Shown: in pieces, positions 1 to 10,995 of the stretch | Position numbering within the stretch: the stretch's first letter is position 1 | How the letters are laid out: each line of letters opens with the position of its first letter | DNA from: Sipunculus nudus | Taxonomy: Eukaryota; Annelida; Sipuncula; Golfingiida; Sipunculidae | Assembly (NCBI GenBank): GCA_026874595.1 | Contig: CM049318.1 | Location: 16,786,241-16,850,240, forward strand | Reading direction: 5' to 3' | DNA length: 64,000 nt | The notes under the pieces: model-generated | Seen by the model: only the letters and a program-made list of their open reading frames with translations | What the model was told of the DNA's origin: nothing | Database searches by the model: none | Program-made: the position numbers and the translations under genes

Positions 1-15
1 AACGACCCAATAGTA

Positions 16-399
16 AAACGGTAATACCGTGTTATCACTTGTAATATGACAAGGTAGGCAAGTAAGCCAAAACCTTTCGACGGCGGTAATTCTAGATGGG
101 TCACGTAAGGTCATGCCACTACACATCACTAACCTGTCAACAAAGGTCTCCACCGCCACCGTTTGGAATGGTCGACGTCGAAATTCAGACATCACCACAA
201 TGGTTGAAAACAATTCAAATTGGATGGATGTGATTCTGTAACTGCTGTAGTATTGAACGATCTTTTAGATTACCCATAAAAGGAAGTTAAAGCGAGTATA
301 AGCGGGTCGAGAGTGTAATTTCCCTCATTATCGCAGGAACGGTGTTGGTGGACTTGCCTACCTTGTCATATTACAAGTAATAACACGGTATTACCGTTT
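16..399. mobile_element. MITE-like element with 48-bp terminal inverted repeats
   Basis: Bases 16-63 and 352-399 are near-perfect inverted repeats of 48 bp, with one mismatch seen by eye. The ends read AAACGGTAATACCG on both strands. The 288-bp interior has no open frame of note. Long inverted ends on a short noncoding body are typical of a nonautonomous DNA transposon. I could not identify a convincing target-site duplication, so superfamily is not assigned. It sits in what would be intron 3 of gene D. Confidence 0.7.
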
Positions 400-1414
400 A
401 CTTATTTAGTCGTTTGACCTGATTTCGTCGTAGTATCTCTGAGGACATTAGAGATATAAAGACTTTTTTACAAATAGGATATCAAGCGCCTGTGTCTAAA
501 CTGTGCATGTGATCCACTAATTTTATTTGGGCCTAGTTCACACTAGTGATGGCTCTGTTTGAGGATTCAATTGTGTGCGGTCTTGTCTTGTGTGGGACCC
601 TGGCTAGGTATGTTATGAGGCATCTGTGATGGAAGTGTTTGGTCTGTCTATCGTATCTCCGGTAGAGACATCATGTTTCGCAGAGGATATGAGGATAATC
701 AGGAAAACTGCTTTGTAAACTCTCAGTTTCATTGTACGAATAATTCCTCTCTTCCTCAAACTGTGTTTTTTTTTTGTCTACCAAACACACTGCTTGATTT
801 TGGTGACCTGTTGAACTCTAGTAAACGCGCGGCCTAGCTAGATGAGGTTTTCAACTACACACAGGTTTTGTTCTCGGAGACGCCTGGTTCTTGATACGGA
901 GTCCCTTAGGCGAGCTGACAGATCAGCTACCAGTTGGTAGCCACTTGATGCGGTGATGAGACCAAAGCTATCGTAGACAGAGGAGAAGTAATCCATCGCC
1001 ATTTCCTAAGGGCACGGTCAAAAAGATGGTTTCTTGTGACTGTTCCTTTGACTTTTGTGAAGGTACGCCCACGCCTGGAATTGAACAGCTTGTCCTCGGA
1101 TTTGTGTTTGATGTTTATGTCCAATGTCTGAATTTCTCATGTGTCGCAACCCATGGAATAACTATTTTATAATAGATGAATTTTCATGAACTTCATAATG
1201 TCTAACCAAAGATCTCTTCCAATTTCAAGGCACGCTACTGAAATAATCAAGATGTCTCAACCTGTAGATAGATCAATAGGGCATTTCATTTATTGCTCTG
1301 ATGGTGTTCATCTAATATTATTTCACTTATATATTAGAAAAAAGTAGTTATCCATAATGATGAATATTTCACTGCATTGAATACATTCTCCTGTTTATAA
1401 TTTGATTGTTCCAG
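400..1414 (+). other. Intron 3 of gene D (family-conserved intron sequence)
   Basis: No exon is seen here. From about 500 to 1400 the sequence aligns by eye with intron 3 of gene C (about 43650-44750) and in part with 6620-6990 in relic unit F. Shared landmarks are a GTGATC...CTAA block, a CTGTCT(A/T)TCGTATCTCC-like block and a block that includes the reverse complement of CAGGCGTGGGCGTACC. This supports intron, not intergenic, status for the stretch before the exon at 1415. Exons 1 to 3 of gene D must lie upstream of the window. Confidence 0.6.
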
Positions 1415-1650
1415 GTTTTATAACAACACCGACCGGCCCTGGTGCGTATGCATTTGGACCCCCGCCATACTCTCAACTAGAGAGTCAGTACACGCCACCT
1501 CCTGACTACTACACGGTAGTTTCAAATCCAAACTTCAAAGTGTTGTCTGGTGCAAGATTCCCCGTACATCACGTTGTTATGCCAACGGCAGCCGGAGTGA
1601 CGACACCCTATGACCGAGAAGGAAGCGATTTCCCAAATTCAAACGACTGA
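1415..1650 (+). CDS. Gene D: last exon of a CYYR1-like PPxY membrane protein (5'-partial, type 2)
   Basis: This is the 3' terminal coding exon of a gene whose first three exons lie before the window. The acceptor is TTGTTCCAG at 1406-1414. Entering at phase 1 gives a tail of about 79 residues that begins GFITTPTGPGAYAFGPPPYS and ends at a TGA at 1648-1650. It aligns along its length with exon 4 of gene C. PPxY motifs are visible as PPPY and PPDY, which in other proteins bind WW domains such as those of NEDD4-family ligases or YAP. The tail is Pro/Tyr-rich and has no membrane segment, so it should be cytoplasmic. The C-terminus runs about ten residues past that of gene C. The frame is clean, so the gene may be functional, but this cannot be judged without exons 1 to 3. 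Confidence 0.75.
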
Positions 1651-2688
1651 GGACTTAAACTGTTTAACATATATTGTGAACACGAACACATATTGAACAT
1701 TGTGCAACATCTCCTTAAACACGGGATGTAGCATTTCAGCATGCAATATTCCCTGACAAAACAAATACTCTGTACAGACAAAACCGTCGTAGGAATATAT
1801 TTCATGAGATATAATGTGCCTAAAATATAGTCAAAGAACAAAATGTCACGTGTCATTCACTTGTCTGGACAAAAACCACTAAAAGCCAAAATTTCCTGAC
1901 TTAATGTATTTAGATATAACATTCAAAGGATTAATTACCTGTGAAAAGCTTATAGACATAAACCTTTAAATAACTAAATATGATGTCAATTGATGTGGTG
2001 TGCGGAAGCCGTAAAAACGAAATTTAACGTGAAGTAATGGGCCTGGATAAACAAAAAGCAAGGACTTAATTTCCCATGATATAATTTTCTTGGTCACAAT
2101 ATTACAGAATATAATGCGATTACAATACGAATATAATATCACAGACTTTAAGGGGACCTTTTCATGAGTGTTTACTCAAAATGCACAAATTAAAGTGAAG
2201 TTCCATAATTAGCAATTACATGTTTCACGAATGGTTGGACTTATTCTATTAACATTTCGCATTTTCGCATTGACTCCCAAGGTACTCTTAGGTTACACAG
2301 ATTTTTATTACAGTATATTTTCAGATTAAGTTACTTGTTTCATTATGTGTATTTCTTTTTGTTTGTTTCAAACTATAACATATGTCAACAAACTACGCTT
2401 AGTCCTAATCCAAGTCTGATAGCAGTGGGGTGGACCTAATTTATTTAGTGAAAAAGTCTGTGCCTTTTTGGAAAATCCTACCAAAGCCACTTCAGATGCA
2501 GTCTTTATCAGCTATTCTTTTCTCTGTTAAAACAAACAGGTTATCCGTGGGATCACGAACTTTAATGTTTGGTCAAGTCATTCTGTCAAAGAATATCTAA
2601 TCATTTTACAATAAAAATTTATACTAAACATTTTTACCGAAAAAAGCGGGTGGTTTCTCTTTACGGCTAATCGAATTGTTGAATGAAA
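1651..2688 (+). other. 3' flank of gene D with family-conserved blocks
   Basis: No gene is seen. Just downstream of the stop are blocks shared with the 3' flanks of genes C (44961-45700) and E (29516-30200): a GAACACGAACACAT block, a TCATGAGATATAATGTGCCT block and a CAAAATGTCAC block. At about 2150-2290 is the AAGGAATGGTTGG(A/C)CTTATT-type block that also occurs at about 25015, 30095 and 45650. At about 2300-2620 the sequence changes to match intron 1 of genes A (9262-9600) and B (46865-47180), without any exon 1. That suggests a rearranged boundary between a type 2 unit and a type 1 unit. Confidence 0.5.
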
Positions 2689-2917
2689 GAGGCTGATCCA
2701 GGATTTAGGAAAAGGAGGGGGGGGGGTTCAGCCCAGAAGGACTAAACAAATCCTAAAAAAATCCCGAAATCCCGTCAATGGGGGGGGGGGGGGTCTAGGC
2801 CGCAAAAAAAATGATGTGAACCCTTGAAAAAGATTCCGGCGGCTGAAAAAAGGGAAAAAAAGGGGGGGGGGGGACGGACCCCCTTGACCCCTTCCTAGCC
2901 CTCGCTGGATCAGCTTC
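2689..2917. mobile_element. G-rich MITE, copy 1 (empty sites in genes A and B)
   Basis: The ends are inverted: GGCTGATCCAGG on the left and CTGGATCAGCTTC on the right. Between them lie long G runs and a short AAAATCC-rich body. A TGAATG direct repeat flanks it, although its exact phase with the ends is uncertain. The paralogous positions in intron 1 of gene A (about 9640-9665) and gene B (about 47215-47235) lack the insertion. That defines the element by presence or absence. Similar elements occur at 21118-21300 and 45317-45525. Confidence 0.65.
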
Positions 2918-3461
2918 TGAATGTGAGTTGAATTCAGGACAAATACGATAGTGAGACTGACTTCGCACTCGTGACTACGACGTGAAGAAAATTCACTGTA
3001 GCTGACACAACCTTTTCTCCAGTATATATATAACATCTCCATTACATCTATCAGCTGCCTGTTATTCCCGAGGTTGAGGCGACCGATCCTACTTAAGGAT
3101 ATTATAATTATAATAACATAGTCAATGATAATTAAGGATGAATGAGCCTTAGACTACACTCGTGGATCCCCCCCCCCCCCCCCCACCATATTCACAACGC
3201 TTGGGCTGTATCAAGGTTTACACCCCAACACACACCTACAATGATTAAACACGTGCGACCTCGGCCAGGTTGGTTAGGAACAGGTTTTCTACGGGTCGAG
3301 TTCTCCCACTGGCATGATTTCAGATAGACTTGCATCCCAAATACCGTTATGAACAGTAAATAAATAATGTCAAATTCCTCACGGTTAATGGGGAGAAAGG
3401 GAAAATGACTTCTTTGGACACACTAGGCATAAGTTCCGGCAGCCCATGACAAAGGAAAACA
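2918..3461 (+). other. Intron-1-like sequence of a type 1 unit without exons
   Basis: Matches by eye intron 1 of gene B (about 47230-48130). Landmarks are the GAATTCAGGAC block, a C-run at 3170-3184 matching the one at 47888-47903, and a TTTCTACGGGTCGAGTTC block at about 3283. No exon 1 or exon 2 of the family accompanies it. It is probably a leftover of an additional type 1 unit or a partial duplication. Confidence 0.5.
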
Positions 3462-3541
3462 AGGGACCCATGGGTCACGTCACTCAGGTGAATTTTGGAA
3501 AATTTTAGCAAAAGTAAAAATTTTCTTAGTTCTTTTCGTTG

Positions 3542-3585
<44 letters not shown>

Positions 3586-4345
3586 CATTTAAAAAGGTAA
3601 GAGAAAATTTTCCTGCTAAAAAGAAACCCTGTAAATTATAGAATAATGGACATGAGCCAAGGTTTAATAATAAACATTAATTTATTAACTGAAAAAAATG
3701 CTGTAAAAATTAAAATGAGCTTAAGCAAAATTTAATATGCATGTTAAAACAATCCAATCAGGTATAAATCGCATTTGCACTGTGGAGTAAACAAAACCTT
3801 TGGCCTGAAACCATTTAATAGTACAGGAAGGCAAAAATTGGCTTAAGTGTTATATGAAAGGATTTATTTCATAAATAAAAAAAATTGTGAATGGTATTAA
3901 GTTTTCAATAGTTCATATATATGGCCATTTGAGCCAAAAATTAATCACACGAAAATTTGCCAAATATTTCTGATTAACTAAGTTTAACAGTGTTATTCAT
4001 ATCAAGGCCAAGCCAACTTTAAGAAATATGAATTTAATCCTCCTCAGTAGTCCATCGTATTAAATCTTTAAATTTGTTGATGAGCACTTACATTAGATAC
4101 TTATATTTTCTCACATTTGAATACCAGGATTCAAATCTTGATTTTTTTTTAATTCAAACTTGTTCGAGCCTCAACAAAAAAAATGAAATTAACATTGGAA
4201 TTATAAGATTCAACCTGTTTATTAGTCCTGTGTATTGAAGATGTGTGTGGGACAAGGAGTCTATGTAGTTACTTCTAGTTGCTGAAAAAAAATTGTGAAA
4301 CTATAGGAATAATCTTGTTTATTGTACAGGTCCGTAGATAGAATG

Positions 4346-4387
<42 letters not shown>

Positions 4388-4560
4388 GGAGAAGGCTTCC
4401 TGTGTTTATTACTGCAGGCCGTCTGACCCCGCTCACCTAGACAGAAGAAGTAGGCCTGGAGTGAAGCGATTACATAACAGCCTGGGGAACTGAGGGCTAG
4501 CTCCAGCACACTGCATATCACTGTTCTAGGTTGGTTTGATATAAGTGATACTTTACAGGG
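3462..4560. repeat. Dispersed repeat, copy 1 (second copy at 62744-63560)
   Basis: It begins with GGGACCCATGGGTCACGTC and AATTTTGGAAAATTTTAG, and runs through GTTGCTGAAAAAAA and a TACAGGTC-GT-AGAATGGG block. All of these recur in the same order at 62744-63560. This copy contains an (AT)n tract (about 3545-3592) and a (GA)n tract (about 4350-4390) that are absent or reduced in the other copy. No coding potential is convincing. The class is unknown. Confidence 0.6.
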
Positions 4561-4609
4561 TGCTGGAAAACGTTCAGCTTATATAAGATTCAATTCTCAG
4601 AAAAAAGTT

Positions 4610-4821
4610 TATCTGAATTTTTTCAACTAACGAACTAAATTAAGGCCACCAAAGAGACCGAGATAAAGTGGCCCCATTGTCGAGGTAGTCGTGTAAGGGA
4701 GCTCTTATATAAAGATAAAAAATGATTTGGGAATATGATCAAGTGGGTTATTTTGAGGTGGTCGCTAAATTGAGGAGTTCGTTAGGCTAAGCTTTACTGT
4801 TTACACACATACACACACATA

Positions 4822-4868
<47 letters not shown>

Positions 4869-4880
4869 CCATCTACATAT
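4610..4880. repeat. GTGGTCGCTAAATTGAGG-type dispersed repeat followed by (AT)n
   Basis: The block at 4640-4800 has an internal motif alternating GGTCGCT and GAGG. It recurs in intron-1 contexts at 22240-22385 and 27826-27990. In each case an (AT)n tract follows, here at about 4826-4867. The ordered co-occurrence marks the start of a duplicated type 2 unit. A related-looking AAGACCACC/GAGGT repeat is at 12450-12615. Confidence 0.55.
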
Positions 4881-7130
4881 TATTTTTCTTATTATTATAA
4901 TTATTATTAAAGGAAGAATGATAATTATACAGGGCAGTTGTGGATCACTAACAACCATCAAGTGATCAAACTGGTAAACGCTGTACTAACAAATGGCCCT
5001 TACATTTCACAATAATCAGAAATCTATTCATATAATAAATGATACGTTATATAAAAAAATAGAAATTAATTATAACTAAAACAAAGTTTTTATATATCTC
5101 TACTTACGCTCCATTTATTCAATGATGTTTAAACAAAAATCAACGCCACGTTGGTTACATAAAAAAAATAATTGTCTAAGAAATGTTGAGATTTTTTACG
5201 GACAAATACAGACAGACATAACATTACACCCTATATCCGCATCTAAAAGCAATTGCTCTGTGTACACAAGGTCATTTAGGCGCGTCCATTAGTTTGAAAT
5301 ACTTTATAATTATAACATTTGTTACGGTGTAAGGTTTTAAATCTAATAAGGCATAAGATATAACTTGCTTAGACTAAGACCCTTCTGGTATAATCAATAC
5401 TGTTAGCAAGGTAAGCTTTGTAGATATAAACTTATTTTTATCTCCGAACAAGTGCTTTGTAGCTAATGGTGTGGTCTTCTGCTACTGGTTTGTTTGTACA
5501 TGTCGCCGAAAAATGAATCAAGATAGTCCTGATGTGGCTGCCAGCAATGCAATGTCCCACAACCACGTTTATTACTGTCTAGGTTAGCTGTTACGCGTAT
5601 ACATATTGACTATGTGAAAAAAGCAACCATTGTACATAATACCGTTGTCAGGTAAAATGAAGACTATCAGCGAATGATTTTTCAGTAATCTATATGTGAA
5701 TCAGATGTGTTCATTCAATCAACAATACTACATGTAAATAGCATTGCGGTGATCTAGTAACATGTGTGTTATCTCACTTGATATACTGATTTGTATTAGT
5801 TTTTTTTCTTTTTATTGTCTTATTATTATTACTCGTATTATTATCTCTAAATGAAAAAGATGCTTACAATAATTTGAGCATGTACGTTTAATTTGCATTT
5901 GTTAATATAAGTTAACATACAACATTATATCTGAACGCATCTATTATGTTATTTTTTGTTATACGTTTAACTTTTATTTGTTGATGTTTGTTGTATGTTG
6001 AACACGTTTTCGTTGAACCATTGGTCTGAGGCTTTCTACTTCTTAATAAATTTCTGCTCATTCATTCATTCAGTCATTCATTCATTATTTCTTTCATTCT
6101 CAGATGGAGAGTACAATACATGATCAGAATATATTGTTTTCGACTTGATGGTCTTTTTGTTTGTGATTCTTGTGCTTTTAAAAAGAAATAGTAAAGGGAA
6201 ACGATCTTTTGTGCAAAAGAATACCATATGGCTACAGACCTACAGGGGATTATGACCCAACTCCCTACCTGCCCCTTTTTAGGAACTAGGCGCTAGAGGG
6301 AAACAAAATATTTGCATTTGTGTCTCTGACATTGCTAACAATCAACTGTGATATCAAAATTGCACTTTCGCTTCGATACTTAAGATAACTTAGCAGCATT
6401 TTTATGTTCTAGCATGATATTTTTATTTTACTCTTAATACCACTGTTTAAAAAATGATAAAACGACAGCAAAACAGGAAGTCAGTCAGGGGGACCTTTGG
6501 ATTATATTTTAATCGCTTCACCTGTCTTTCAACTGAGCATTTCCTCTGTCCTCCAGGGAGACGCTCGCCATGGTCTTTAAAACACCACAAAACAGTCGTT
6601 TTGGAATGCAGTCATCTCACACTGGTTACGTGATCTTCTAACTTTATCTGGGTGAAGTTCACGCTAAGGATGGCTCTGCGTGAGGACTCCCGTGTATACT
6701 ATCTTGGCTTGTCGTCTGTCCTTGGCGGGGTAGGTTATTAATGCATCTGAGGTGGACGTGATTAGTCTGTCTTTCGTTTATCTGGTAGAGACCGTGTTTC
6801 GCAGCCATATATGAGGTTAGTCAGGATAACTGCTTTGTCAAGTTTCAATGATTCCTCTCCTTTCTCAGACTTCAGAATCATCGCTTGTTTTTTGGATAAT
6901 CTTTTGTTGACCTCGACATCGACGTTGGTCATGCGATTGAGAGTGTCGCGCAGGTTTATGAAGTTCGCCGAGTTATGATATGAATTGTAGGGTAGGGAGG
7001 GTGCCATAATGAGCTTTAATAACAAAAAGCACGAAGGACCAAAATTTACATGATATAATGATAATAATAATATACACAGAATGTAATGCGACTTAAGAAC
7101 ACACAGCACGCAATATTACCACAAAGGCTT
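4880..7130 (+). pseudogene. Unit F: relic of a type 2 CYYR1-like gene (only exon 3 recognisable)
   Basis: At 5452-5582 there is a sequence clearly homologous to exon 3 of gene C. It still reads through in that frame as a hydrophobic stretch followed by CRRKMNQDSPDVAASNAM, and ends at a GTTAGC donor. The acceptor is damaged: gene C has GATGCAG|G where this has GAACAAG, so an AG is available only one base out of frame and that frame stops after three codons. Sequence at 5280-5400 matches gene C intron 1 up to about 41160 and then jumps to about 42350, so exon 2 appears deleted. Exon 4 is also missing: family intron-3 sequence at 6620-6990 runs into the 3' flank at about 7140. No exon 1 is recognised. 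I call it a decayed copy. Confidence 0.6.
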
Positions 7131-7139
7131 TAAAGAGAT

Positions 7140-7270
7140 TGGGTAAAATACGGCAATAAGTGAATTGTCCAAATGTCACAGAACATAGGATGACTGGGAA
7201 AAAAAAGTCTCGGGACATATGATGAATGGACAAAATGTTACAGGTCATAATATGGCAAAGTGAAATGTTA
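7140..7270 (+). repeat. Short ACAAAATGTCACAG-type minisatellite in the 3' flank of unit F
   Basis: Degenerate repeats such as CCAAATGTCACAGAACA and GGACAAAATGTTACAGG occur here. The same motif family is found downstream of genes A, B, C, D and E, so it is a positional marker of the gene family 3' flank, even though exon 4 is gone from this unit. Confidence 0.45.
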
Positions 7271-7539
7271 ACGTCTTTTCTCTAGAAATTTGATTACTGA
7301 AGCAGGAACACTTGAAATCACTTATTAGGAAAATTAATATGTAACTGAAAATTGTCCCACACGCGGCGTATTTTCCTTTGTTCTAACTCTACGTACAAAT
7401 CTGTTTGCATCACAGGGTCATGAAAAGTGACCATGCAAGTGTAGTTGCATGGTGACTTTCCAAATATGGCAAAGAATGTAGCCAAAAAAATGACAAGCGT
7501 GACCTTTGACCAAGGAGGCGGGGCATGTGGGACAAATCA

Positions 7540-7684
7540 GTTATAGCCGAATGAAATGTAAAGCAAGCCCTGATATTTGCTTGGCTCGTGTCAATCATGG
7601 CAGGCTCGCCTTAGCGGCTCGCCTGCCATGTGACACTAGCCTCCCAAACCTCACGGCTTGCATTACATTTCATTGGGCTATAAC
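7540..7684. repeat. Foldback (near-palindromic) element
   Basis: The left arm GTTATAGCCGAATGAAATGT and the right arm ACATTTCATTGGGCTATAAC are inverted repeats. Further matching bases run inward to a centre at 7599-7627 that contains GGCAGGC and GCCTGCC. The sequence could form one long imperfect hairpin of about 145 nt. The most likely explanation is a small foldback or MITE-type transposon. An RNA hairpin gene cannot be excluded. Confidence 0.55.
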
Positions 7685-7689
7685 CAATA

Positions 7690-8870
7690 CTAAACAAAAT
7701 AAACAAATAAACAACAATAGGAGAACCTTCAATCAAAACCCATCCGTCACCAAGGTCAAACATTTCAACTTATATCACACTCCCGTAGGTGAAGTTATGA
7801 AAGGAAAATACAAGGAGAATTTACCTTGTAACTCGATAAATTAGATTCTTTTAATTAGTTTACCAACAGGGACCAACGTCCTCCTTGGGAGATCTCAGAA
7901 TACGTACGTTAAATATGATTGAAACCAATTATGGCCATGAGCCAAGAAAATTAATTGTATTAACCTAAGAAAATGTACAAATATCTAGTGCTGCTAATAA
8001 TAAGAGACATATTTGGGGCGGAAAATGCCTGACAGTGTGAAAAAATTTGACTTAAAAATGAAATATAGTCCAAGCCATACCTGTCAGGCAAGTTCGCTGA
8101 AGAGTCTAATGAGTTCGGTGTTGATCATGAACAACAAGTAGCTACAGGCCTGTAACGCAAACAATTTTTATTTAATTTTGACTCATGTTTGAGTTTCAAC
8201 CCCTAAGGTGGAAAATTTACCCTCTAAAGCTTGGTCAAGTCTGACCAAAGTGATTCAGACCAAGTTATTCGGCATTCCGCGTGAGGACATGCAACAACCT
8301 CTACTTATTACGCTTAATACAGTTGTTTTGACACATATCTGGTATAAATTGTAACGTAATGTTCAGTATGTACGAAAATATTATTTTCAAGAAAACCCGA
8401 TAATTGTTACCTACATCAGCTGTTGTTTACAGCCTGGCAAGGCATGCTGGGAAGGCGTAGGTGGGGCTTTTCCAGGGCATGGAGATCAATGAGGAAACAC
8501 CATCTAGCGGATATTTCATGTAATCTACATAAATCCCCCTTTTAATTTAAATGGGATTCCCGTTTGGGGAAGTGTCGATTCAGAGCCCCCCCCCCCCCCC
8601 CCCCCACCCCACCCCCACACACACAGGTGCTCGGACTACATTCCTGAAGCTGCATGGATTGAACTCTGGAGGAAGGATAAAAAATACTGTGAAAAACAAT
8701 TAATATTATTGTTTATACATTAGTAAATAAGGCAAGTTACAGGAGAGCTGTGATTTAAATGACTATTAAAAGGCCAGGGTTTACAAATTGACTAATAATG
8801 TAATAATGATGTAAAATGAAATCCTTTTCAATGCTTAACCGGACTCACTAGAATAAAAGACCGCCTGCCG
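7690..8870 (+). other. Family-conserved spacer upstream of gene A
   Basis: No gene is seen. The stretch at about 7900-8160 aligns with about 46020-46200 upstream of gene B (landmarks AAGAAAATTAAT, a TAATAATAAGA block and CCTGACAG) and with about 30450-30620 downstream of pseudogene E. A C-run with CCCAC steps is at 8586-8625. The stretch at 8640-8870 aligns with 46205-46430. Confidence 0.45.
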
Positions 8871-9044
8871 CTTACACTGAGTTCCATAGGCTACTCGCTC
8901 TCTTATGTACACATGGATAGGCATCCTATATGTGTAGCCGGCCGTGTTAAAGCTTCAGTGCTTATGGTTTGGCCTGTATTTGTGCACAGGTTGTGGATAA
9001 AACTATATTAATTTCAGACTAGTTGGTGTTCTGTTACAACAAAT
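8870..9044 (+). promoter_or_regulatory. Conserved upstream region of gene A
   Basis: The 170 bases before the start codon align closely with the same region of gene B (about 46430-46638). Shared stretches include TGGATAGGCATCCT, CAGTGCTTATG and AACTATATTAATTTCAGACT just before the ATG. The retained similarity is consistent with promoter plus short 5' UTR, and the ACTATATTAA string could act as a TATA-like element. No transcription start can be fixed from sequence alone. Confidence 0.4.
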
Positions 9045-10919
9045 ATGGGGGACAGGAGACAAATGACCTTGGTCTTATTCTTGGCTTTGTGTCAGGTAAG
9101 AACACACCCACACATACATGAATGGCCACTTTGGTACAGGCAATGTGACTCATCTTGAGATAAAGCAATCTTTGATCTATATCCAAGTTACAAAACAGGG
9201 ACCCATACGTCATGCATGTAATGTTGTCCCGTCAGAATCATCCAATATTTACGAGTTTACCTGTACATTTACATATTAAATTTACTTGTTTCATCATGGG
9301 TATTGTGTTGTTTAAAACTATAACATATGTAAATACACCCTAAAATATTATCTCTCTAAGTCTTATACAAATGTGATAGCAGTGGGGTTGACTTTATACA
9401 ATAAGGCAAAAATCTGTTCCGTTTTGGAAATTGCTGCTAAAGCAAGCCGCTTTCTACGAGTGTGGATCTAAGCTACTTAAGATGCAGTCTGTTTCAGGTA
9501 TTCTTCTCTCCGTCAGTATAATCAGGTCACCTGTGGAATCACGAACTCTAATTTTTGGTCATGACATTTTGTAACAGAATATCTCATCGATTTACGATAA
9601 AATTAATTCTAAACCATTTTAATCGTGACGATTACTCAAATCGTTGAATGCAATTTAAATTCAGGACTTACATGAGACTGAAGCTGACGTAGAAAAATGT
9701 CCTTATATATAACCACAGTGTTTCTTAGTATAATGATTGACTGTATTTAAAAGTAAGTGTAGTCGTAGGACAACCCGATATCCCAACCAGAACCCCACCC
9801 CCTCCATATCATACTCTATTACATAGAACGATACCACTCATCAATTTCACCAAGTCATTTGCTTAACCAACCAAGGATGGCTCTTATTTCTATGAATTGA
9901 GCAGGTACCCGTGGACAAAGGAAGTTACTCGTCCTGTATCACAATGGTATATTATCATTTGAATAAACATAATTTTTTCCGGTGATCCAGATTACCTCGA
10001 CAGTTTCATGAATTGGGTGTTACTCTGACATGTCTTCAGAATTTTTTTCATAACAAATATAGCTAACAAAAATTGCTAACAGACAAAAAAAAAAATAAAC
10101 AGCGAGCCAATATAAATACATATTACCTTCCTGGTGGAGGGATAATAAAGGACCTTTAAACCGGTCTCGCTTACTCTTCCGAGAGCAGATATTCTTCAAC
10201 AGTGAATATCACAACAACTAGAAATAAGCATTCTCAGGAATGCAGGCTTTAGTTACTGTTAGGTAAAGTGGGGTAATACGGGGTACTCCGCAACCGGTGT
10301 TTTCATACACCTATTGACCTATACCCCCAGGTTGATTGATGTACCCCAACGAGTGTTAACATTCACATATTCATCCATATTTCCATGTTCAATCGTTCAT
10401 ATGTCACACCTTATATGTGTATATTATCGAAAGCCCTTTCCGGACCCACGCCAAAATCTGTTCGATTCTACAGTGGTGTTTTCCCGAGCTGCCCTGAAAG
10501 TCTCAGGGGATTTGGTTCATAGTTGCATAGTTACGAACAAACACACGCGTACTAACGGGAGACAATAATCATCTTTCCCTGGGTGCACGCATACACACAC
10601 AAACAGACAGGCAAACAGGAGGACAGACCGACACACCTCACTGGCGGAGTTGTTCCTTTGAACGTGCGTGCCAGATACGGGATACATTGTAAGAATGATC
10701 ATGTGAGTTAGGCACAGAAGGAAAAGACTGGTTTAGAATTACATTTGACATAACTTACAACACCTTTGAAGACGTCACCTTAACACCAGGCTCATCATGA
10801 GTGAGAAAATATGTACACATTACGGACATTGAACAAAAACAAAGCGTTTCACACCAGTAATGATATATTACAACTCGCGTGGAAATTGCGCGGTAGCTTC
10901 TGAGACCTTGTTTCACCTG

Positions 10920-10995
<76 letters not shown>

